Below, piece after piece: positions 34,085 to 39,461 of a stretch of DNA of 39,461 nt. Source of the stretch: JAPKEZ01 sp047638975 (GTDB lineage: Bacteria > Planctomycetota > UBA1135); the NCBI GenBank assembly GCA_047638975.1, contig JBLINB010000012.1, positions 1 through 39,461 on the forward strand. The letters run 5' to 3'. The first letter of the stretch is position 1; each line of letters starts with the position of its first letter. The notes beneath the pieces were generated by a model. It had not been told where the DNA came from and made no database searches. It worked only from the letters and a program-made list of their open reading frames with translations. The position numbers and the translations under genes are program-made.

Positions 34085-37000
34085 ACAACCGGGCATGTTA
34101 CAGCGCTTTTTTAAGGCGCTAATCTATCGCCCGATAACGGTGCTAATGATAAGCGTTGCTTTAATCGGCATGAGCTTCATTGCCACTCAGCGCATTCAGC
34201 TCGACTTAATACCCGAAGGTATGGGCTCCTCGGAAATCAGTATCGAAGCCTCATGGGAAAACGCCAATCCATCCGAGATTGAGCAAAAGATTATTAAGCC
34301 GCTAGAGAAAGAGCTGCGCTCGATACCCAATATTGAATCTATTTACTCCGAAGCCCGCGAAGGCTCGGCAAGCATAGGTATTAGTTTCCCGGGCAATGTC
34401 GACGTTGATCAACTCTATGCCGAGGTATCCGACCGCATTGAACGCGCGCGACCGGTATTACCTAGCGAGGTAGACCGCATCCTCATTCGCCGGAATGCCA
34501 TGAGCTCAATGCCGGTCATGTTTACCGGAATCCAATTTCCGAACATGGAGCGCGGAGTAGCTCAAGACTTAATCTCCAATGTTCTGCTACCGCGCATCGA
34601 GGCTGTAGACGGCGTGGCTAGTGCTACCTCTTGGGGACTTCAACCCTTATCCATTCGCATTTGGCTAGATGAAGAAAGCGTATTTGCCAACAATATAGAG
34701 ATTGGTGCCCTGGTACAGCGCTTGCAAGGTGACAATACTTCGGCACCTGTTGGCGACCTCAATGCAGCAAACGGACGGACTATCGTTCGCGTTGACTCGC
34801 GTTTTAAATCGATAGAAGAGATAGAGAATTTCCCGGTACGTGATGGCATCCTGATTAAAGACATCGGACGCGTTGAGCGGGTACGCAGTGCCCCTGAATT
34901 TATGTTTCGTTTTGGTGGTGAATATGCAACATCGTGCAATATCTCTAAAGAAAGCTCTGCCAATACTTTTGATGTCTGCGAACGGCTGATTGATTTATTT
35001 GAAAATGAATTACCTAACGACCCGATACTAAAAAACTTCAACTTTAATGTTTACTTTAACCAGGGTGAGATGATTCGTGAAAGTGTTTTTTCGCTGATAA
35101 AAGATTCGCTGATAGGTGGTTTAATTGCCTGTTTAGTACTGTTCTTCTTCCTGCGCAGTCTGCCCTACACCTTACTGATAACACTCTCTATACCGTTTGC
35201 CGTATTTATTGCTCTAGCCTATATTTATTTCAGCGGTGGCACGCTCAACCTGCTCTCGATGATGGGCATAACCATCTCAATCGGAATGCTAGTAGACAAT
35301 TCCGTCGTAATCGTAGAAAGCATTTTCAAGAAAAAAGAATCCGGGCTTAATCTAGTAGACGCGATCTCTCAAGGGCCTGCCGAAGTTGTACTAGCCATTG
35401 TTACCGCAACCTTAACAACTGTAGTCGTTTTCTTACCCCTGATTTTCTTATCAGACAACCGTCAGCTAAAGGTTGTTGCCGAAGCCATTGGTATGCCGCT
35501 GATTGTAGCTTTATTGGCCGCCCTAATATTATCTATTATTGTAGTGCCCGTTGCAGCACGCTTCATCGGTTCTAAAGGCAAGGGCAATAAGACCGCCGGC
35601 CATATACCCAAGTTTATGACGCGGCCAATATTCGCCGCCCTCAATTGGTCGCTAAAATATAGATTTCGCGCAACAACCATTTATATCCTTATTTTGATGT
35701 CCTCATCGATTGCAACTAGCGGACGCGAGATGGCATCATCCGGCGAGGAAGAGGGGCAAATTTCGATACGCTTCAGCTTCACCGATGGCACTAGTCTCCA
35801 TGATGGACACCTAGAAGTTCTTGGCCTCGAAGAGAACGTCTTGCTTAGCGACGACTTCAAAAGTAAATTTCCCTATATATTGGTGGGATGCTGGTTTACT
35901 GAAAAAGGCGGCTCATTACTGCTGTGGCCAGAGCGGCCGCTTAAAACAAAAGAGAAGGATGAGCTGATGGCTTATCTCAAGGAAGAGCTGCCTCAACGTG
36001 CGCGAATTACCTACCACTTTTCGCAAGAGATGTCGCGCGGCAAAAGCTCGTCCGAAAAAGAGTGGACGCGCATTCGGGTAAATGGGCCAGACAACTCAAC
36101 GGTGCAAAGCATTATCTCTGACATTCGTCAGCAAGCTGACCTCTCAGATAAGTTTACAGAGGTCTCGAAAAAGAGCGATGTTGAGCGTGAAGTGCTGGTC
36201 AAGCTCGATCGCGAACGCATGGCACGCTTGGGTGTTAATAGTGAATCTGTGATCGGTAACATCGAGTGGACGATGCGTGGTTTCATGGTTTCGCGCTTCG
36301 AAACAGATAGCCAAGAGATACCGATTATTATCGAGTTCGATTCCCCGAGCGAACCTAACCGTAGCAGCCTAGAAGAAATGCTGATTGCGGGCAATGACAG
36401 TATGGTTCCCCTATCTACTATTGCTGAATTCACCAATAGTAGTTCTGCATCTACGATCCACCGCCTTGATGGTAAAATTTCTGGTGTCGTCGGTCTAAAA
36501 TCGATATCCAAAGACCCGAAAGTAGCTGCTGAAGATGTAGAGCGCTTAATGCTCGATGTAAAACTGCCTGACGGGTATACCTGGAATCTCAGTGGTGGCT
36601 ATGAAGAGGTTGCTGCTGATATGAGTGATTTATTCGCAGCTTTGATTCTCGCCATTGGCTTAGTCTTCTTACTGATGGGCCTATTGTTTAACTCCGTAAT
36701 CTTGCCCCTATCGGCTTTAACCACCATTGCTTTTGCCGTTCTCGGAGCCAACTGGGCGTTCAAGTTAAGCGACCAGCCCTTCGGTGAAATGGAGATGGTC
36801 GGCATGATTGTACTGGCCGGTGTGGTAGTGAATAATGCCATCGTTCTTATTGACCGCATCCTGCAGCTCGAAAGGCGTGGCCAAAAGATCAACGACGCCA
36901 TCGTAAACGCGGTCGACGATCGTATGCGCCCGGTTTTCATGACAGCGCTGACCACCGTTTGTGGCCTCCTGCCTATCGCCCTTTCAGAACCAAGCAGCAC

Positions 37001-37154
37001 CGGCCTTAGTTTCAAGGGCATGGCTATCGGCATCGTTGGCGGAATAAGTGTCGCGACCATTTTTACTTTAACCGTAGTGCCGTTGTCCTTCTCATTATTC
37101 AGAGATTTGGGGCGATTATGCAGCAACGCATTCGCCGCGAAACCTCTTAAATAG
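34074..37154 (+). CDS. RND efflux transporter, second subunit
   Basis: A 1026-residue RND transporter, about normal length. A GTG at 34038 could extend it, but the ATG at 34074 has GGAG 8 nt upstream and fits the family N-terminus (RPITVLMISVALIGMSFIAT). Key segments: LDLIPEGMGSSEISIEASWE, TM4 ISIGMLVDNSVVIVES and TM10 LAGVVVNNAIVLIDRIL. It is only distantly similar to the first pump, lacks the latter's mid-protein insertion, and its C-terminal porter half is diverged. Two different RND genes behind a single adaptor recall MdtBC-type heterotrimers, so the two may assemble together. A perfect hairpin covers its stop codon. Confidence 0.92.
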   Translation: MSVEQPGMLQRFFKALIYRPITVLMISVALIGMSFIATQRIQLDLIPEGMGSSEISIEASWENANPSEIEQKIIKPLEKELRSIPNIESIYSEAREGSASIGISFPGNVDVDQLYAEVSDRIERARPVLPSEVDRILIRRNAMSSMPVMFTGIQFPNMERGVAQDLISNVLLPRIEAVDGVASATSWGLQPLSIRIWLDEESVFANNIEIGALVQRLQGDNTSAPVGDLNAANGRTIVRVDSRFKSIEEIENFPVRDGILIKDIGRVERVRSAPEFMFRFGGEYATSCNISKESSANTFDVCERLIDLFENELPNDPILKNFNFNVYFNQGEMIRESVFSLIKDSLIGGLIACLVLFFFLRSLPYTLLITLSIPFAVFIALAYIYFSGGTLNLLSMMGITISIGMLVDNSVVIVESIFKKKESGLNLVDAISQGPAEVVLAIVTATLTTVVVFLPLIFLSDNRQLKVVAEAIGMPLIVALLAALILSIIVVPVAARFIGSKGKGNKTAGHIPKFMTRPIFAALNWSLKYRFRATTIYILILMSSSIATSGREMASSGEEEGQISIRFSFTDGTSLHDGHLEVLGLEENVLLSDDFKSKFPYILVGCWFTEKGGSLLLWPERPLKTKEKDELMAYLKEELPQRARITYHFSQEMSRGKSSSEKEWTRIRVNGPDNSTVQSIISDIRQQADLSDKFTEVSKKSDVEREVLVKLDRERMARLGVNSESVIGNIEWTMRGFMVSRFETDSQEIPIIIEFDSPSEPNRSSLEEMLIAGNDSMVPLSTIAEFTNSSSASTIHRLDGKISGVVGLKSISKDPKVAAEDVERLMLDVKLPDGYTWNLSGGYEEVAADMSDLFAALILAIGLVFLLMGLLFNSVILPLSALTTIAFAVLGANWAFKLSDQPFGEMEMVGMIVLAGVVVNNAIVLIDRILQLERRGQKINDAIVNAVDDRMRPVFMTALTTVCGLLPIALSEPSSTGLSFKGMAIGIVGGISVATIFTLTVVPLSFSLFRDLGRLCSNAFAAKPLK

Positions 37155-37164
37155 AGGTTTCGCG
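37136..37164. other. Perfect 12-bp hairpin spanning the stop codon of the second RND gene
   Basis: CGCGAAACCTCT (37136-37147) and AGAGGTTTCGCG (37153-37164) flank a 5-nt loop (TAAAT) that contributes the first base of the TAG stop. No T-run follows on either strand, so it is not a textbook intrinsic terminator. It may still end or stabilise the efflux mRNA. Confidence 0.8.
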
Positions 37165-37192
37165 TGACTGTTTGAGGGCGACGCTTTACAAT
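37164..37192 (+). promoter_or_regulatory. Candidate promoter of ribH-nusB-ftsY
   Basis: GTGACT (37164-37169), 17 bp, TACAAT (37187-37192), directly after the hairpin. The expected start is near 37199, leaving only about 7 nt before the ATG at 37206 and no Shine-Dalgarno. Confidence 0.5.
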
Positions 37193-37205
37193 ATCCGCCC
37201 CAGTC

Positions 37206-37715
37206 ATGGTAAAGCTCTTTCAAGGTACGCCGCGCTCCTGCAATTCCATTGCGATAGTAGTAGCACGATTCAATTCTGAGATCACCTCAGCATTAACCGC
37301 TGGGGCCATTCATACGCTGAAACAAGCTGGCATGAATGACGACGACATCCATATTTATCATGTACCCGGAGCCTTCGAAGTTCCGCTGATGTGCGAAATA
37401 GTTGTCGAGAAACATGATGCGGTGATTGCATTGGGCTGTGTCATTCAAGGCAGTACCCCACATTTTGATTATGTGTGCAATGAAGTAAGTCGCGGGATTC
37501 TTGACGTATCGCTACGCCACAAGAAACCGGTGATGATGGGTATCTTAACTTGTAGCACTTATGCGCAAGCCAAGCATCGCGCTTCGCTGTCGGCTTTCGA
37601 CACTAGCGAAGACTCCATTGTCGATGGCGAAAAGTCTACTCCCGAGTGTAATAAAGGTTGCGAGTGCGCTAATGCGGCACTTGAAATGATTTCCTTAATA
37701 GACCAAATTAAATGA
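37206..37715 (+). CDS. ribH: 6,7-dimethyl-8-ribityllumazine synthase
   Basis: A 169-residue enzyme for the penultimate step of riboflavin synthesis, joining the ribityl-aminouracil with 3,4-dihydroxybutanone phosphate. Motifs: VVARFNSEIT (substrate Phe), HVPGAFEVPL, TPHFDYV (catalytic His) and AKHRAS (the conserved Arg). Two oddities: the usual VIRG is VIQG here, and between that Arg-Ala and the NKG motif there are 22 residues (an acidic, Ser-rich loop) where E. coli has 5. Extra cysteines (PECNKGCEC) flank the loop end. No other riboflavin gene is nearby; nusB follows with a 4-bp overlap, a common ribH-nusB arrangement. Confidence 0.93.
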   Translation: MVKLFQGTPRSCNSIAIVVARFNSEITSALTAGAIHTLKQAGMNDDDIHIYHVPGAFEVPLMCEIVVEKHDAVIALGCVIQGSTPHFDYVCNEVSRGILDVSLRHKKPVMMGILTCSTYAQAKHRASLSAFDTSEDSIVDGEKSTPECNKGCECANAALEMISLIDQIK

Positions 37716-38317
37716 CCGAACCTATCCGCCGCCGTACTCATGCACGCGAGCTATGCTTGCAATTTTTGTATATGTACGAAATCCAGCCCGACACTGCACC
37801 TGACGAGCTCGAATCTTTTATCGCGCACCATACTAAAGGTAACCGTGATCGCAAAGGACGCATCATCATTGCTGACTTTACGCGCCACTTGTGCCTAGGT
37901 ATTATCGAGAATCATAAGAGTATCGACGCTTGGCTCACCGGTATTGCACGCAATTGGCCAATCGAGCGTATGGCGCATATCGATCGCAATGTATTGCGCT
38001 TAGGGGTCTTCGAATTAGTATTCGGCAACAACGATGCCCCGCCAAAAGTAATTATCAACGAAGCCATTGAGCTGGCCAAGCGTTTCTCTACAGCGCAATC
38101 TGGCTCATTTGTTAACGGCATCCTTGATCGGGTACGCCGCGTCGTTGCCGAAGCACAGTCTGCGGGTGTTTCTAGTCCACAGCCGCCCGAGCCTATTGAA
38201 GTTGGTGGCATCGGGGATCAAATAAAATCAAAAATCCAAGCTGATTTCGATGATGACCCCTTTTCTGTAGTGGCTGATGCTAAAGAAGATATTGACGACG
38301 GCATGCATAAATATTAG
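37712..38317 (+). CDS. nusB: Transcription antitermination factor NusB
   Basis: A 201-residue helical RNA-binding protein acting with NusE (S10) in rRNA antitermination. Typical segments: RRRTHARELCLQFLYMYEI at the start, then WPIERMAHIDRNVLRLGVFE, VIINEAIELAKRFS and SFVNGILDRV. The NusB core ends around residue 147; about 50 more residues form an acidic, probably disordered tail (FDDDPFSVVADAKEDIDDG), making this longer than E. coli NusB (139). It overlaps ribH by 4 bp (ATGA), with ftsY 2 bp downstream. Confidence 0.95.
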   Translation: MTEPIRRRTHARELCLQFLYMYEIQPDTAPDELESFIAHHTKGNRDRKGRIIIADFTRHLCLGIIENHKSIDAWLTGIARNWPIERMAHIDRNVLRLGVFELVFGNNDAPPKVIINEAIELAKRFSTAQSGSFVNGILDRVRRVVAEAQSAGVSSPQPPEPIEVGGIGDQIKSKIQADFDDDPFSVVADAKEDIDDGMHKY

Positions 38318-38319
38318 GC

Positions 38320-39237
38320 ATGGTGTTCTCTAAGCTCAAGCAAGGTCTGCAGCGAACGCGCAATAAGATTGGGCACCTTTTCCGCTCGTTGAGTAGCGAC
38401 ACCAGCCTAGAAAACACCATCGACAGCCTCGAAGAGCTGTTGTTCACTGCCGACGTCGGGCCACTCGCTGTAGAATTACTTGAGAAGGCCGAGTCTCAGT
38501 TAAAATCAGGCGAATTACCTAGCCCTGCTAGTATCCCACAATGGCTGCGTGACGAGTTATCACAAGTCCTGTTAGGTCCAGATGGTGTACCGCTTGCCAA
38601 AATCGGTAACGGACCCACTGTAATCTTGGTTGCCGGAGTAAACGGGGCTGGCAAGACGACGTCCATCGCTAAACTGTGCCATTGGCTTGGCGAACAAGGT
38701 CATTCGGTAATGGTTGCTGCATGCGACACTTTTCGCGCCGCCGCAGTTCAACAATTGCAAGTATGGTGCGAGCGCACCAATGCGGTTTGCATTTCAGGAG
38801 CACCCGAATCCGATCCCGCCGCGATTGCACACGATGCTGCACAAGCGGCTGTCGCACAAAATTGCGATTACTTGATTGTCGACACTGCCGGTCGCCTGCA
38901 CACGCAAAAGAATTTGATGGCCGAACTTAATAAAGTATCGCGCGTTCTCGGGCGCATTATCCCAGACTCGCCGCACCATAGCCTATTGGTGCTTGATGCT
39001 ACAACCGGACAAAACGCCATTCAGCAAGCAAAGATGTTCGGTGAATGTGTGGCAATAAGCGGTATCGTGCTTAGTAAACTCGACGGCACTGCCAAAGGCG
39101 GAGCAACCTTAAGTATTAGTAAGCAGCTAAACCTGCCAGTACTTTTTATTGGTTTAGGCGAAGGTAAAGAAGACCTCGAGGTTTTTGACCCACAGCAATT
39201 TATCGACGCCCTATTTACTCCTGCCGATCAAGAATGA
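38320..39237 (+). CDS. ftsY: Signal recognition particle receptor FtsY
   Basis: A 305-residue SRP GTPase that docks SRP-bound ribosomes at the membrane for co-translational insertion. It has a short N domain (about 1-80) and a full G domain: GVNGAGKTTSIAKLCHWL (P-loop), ACDTFRAAAVQQL (switch I), VDTAGRLHTQKNLMAEL, SKLDGTAKGG and LPVLFIGLGEGKEDLEVFDP (the closing motif). The C-terminal segment and the absence of an M domain distinguish it from Ffh. The long acidic A domain of E. coli FtsY is missing, as in many bacteria, so membrane contact probably depends on the N-terminal helix. It overlaps the next gene by 4 bp (ATGA). Confidence 0.97.
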   Translation: MVFSKLKQGLQRTRNKIGHLFRSLSSDTSLENTIDSLEELLFTADVGPLAVELLEKAESQLKSGELPSPASIPQWLRDELSQVLLGPDGVPLAKIGNGPTVILVAGVNGAGKTTSIAKLCHWLGEQGHSVMVAACDTFRAAAVQQLQVWCERTNAVCISGAPESDPAAIAHDAAQAAVAQNCDYLIVDTAGRLHTQKNLMAELNKVSRVLGRIIPDSPHHSLLVLDATTGQNAIQQAKMFGECVAISGIVLSKLDGTAKGGATLSISKQLNLPVLFIGLGEGKEDLEVFDPQQFIDALFTPADQE

Positions 39238-39461
39238 GCCTAGCAACAGCAACCGATTCGCGCATTGCATGGTTACTTGCCTGGGCCAGCGTATTGGTAC
39301 CCCTGTTATTTTGGTCGACTTCGATGTTCGACGAGACCCGTTTTGAGGGTTCGCTATTTGCCGTACTCGCATTAGCGCCCATCGGTTTTAGCGCCTATAA
39401 ACTACAGTTCAAACTGCTACGCGGCAGTAATTGGATTATCGCAGCAGCTTTAGTGGGTTGC
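39234..39461 (+). CDS. Membrane protein, N-terminal part only (runs off the right edge)
   Basis: An open frame of 76 codons begins at ATG 39234 (MSLATATDSRIAWLLAWASV) and stays open to the edge. It has at least two hydrophobic helices (about 11-30 and 42-55) and probably a third starting near the edge (NWIIAAALVGC). The ATG overlaps the ftsY stop codon by 4 bp, indicating co-translation. The pattern could fit a polytopic protein such as an O-antigen ligase-type enzyme, but too little is present to name it. Confidence 0.7.
   Translation, partial: MSLATATDSRIAWLLAWASVLVPLLFWSTSMFDETRFEGSLFAVLALAPIGFSAYKLQFKLLRGSNWIIAAALVGC

Noticed and set aside
37136..37164. Calling the hairpin a standard rho-independent terminator
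   Set aside because: No run of T follows on either strand, so it is listed only as a hairpin of unknown role.
1..39461. CRISPR array, prophage, insertion sequence or tRNA
   Set aside because: No spaced direct repeats, transposase, integrase, phage gene or tRNA-like cloverleaf was noticed on reading.

Overview
This window is a densely packed stretch of a Gram-negative bacterial chromosome. It carries lipoprotein N-acyltransferase (Lnt), lipoproteins, a PNPase/S15 operon, RND efflux pumps and a complete MreBCD-PBP2-RodA elongation set. Several features point to Planctomycetota or a close PVC relative, at moderate confidence. The best is a coiled-coil membrane-anchored protein with a C-terminal small beta domain, next to a tiny Lys/Ala-rich one-helix membrane protein (25320-26445), a pairing I associate with planctomycetes. 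I saw no rRNA, tRNA, CRISPR array, transposase or phage gene. No gene-free stretch exceeds about 190 bp.

Layout. 1-3420 (minus strand): rpsO-pnp, ending in a strong intrinsic terminator, followed by an OmpH/Skp-like secreted protein and the start of a lipoprotein cut by the window edge. 3456-12370: a 980-residue secreted Ig-like protein, divergent across 32 bp from a plus-strand run of two related TPR proteins, then TrkA and TrkH (potassium uptake). 12367-18753: an amino-acid catabolism block. It has an Lrp/AsnC regulator plus CBS protein (minus), a divergent methionine gamma-lyase-like enzyme (plus), and a tdh-kbl-acetoacetyl-CoA synthetase operon (minus). A perfect 8-bp inverted repeat sits between the regulator and the lyase.

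18792-25259: the mreB-mreC-mreD-mrdA-rodA cell elongation operon (minus), with overlapping genes and a recognisable promoter before mreB. 25264-29382 (minus): moeA-lnt, then the coiled-coil and small membrane protein pair, ending in an intrinsic terminator. 29406-37154 (plus): an efflux operon of one adaptor lipoprotein and two different RND pumps, the first about 130 residues oversized. 37164-39461 (plus): ribH-nusB-ftsY and the start of a membrane protein cut by the right edge.

Gene starts are mixed. Some have strong Shine-Dalgarno sequences (OmpH-like, rpsO, Ig-like, CBS, mrdA, second RND, small membrane protein). Others have none, with a -10-like hexamer so close to the ATG that the transcript may be leaderless or nearly so (Lrp regulator, tdh, ribH). 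Most of the window is conserved housekeeping. The less ordinary parts are the Ig-like/TPR cluster, the roughly 250-residue insertion in PBP2, the enlarged RND pump, the regulator-lyase operator, and the coiled-coil/small membrane protein pair beside the elongation operon.
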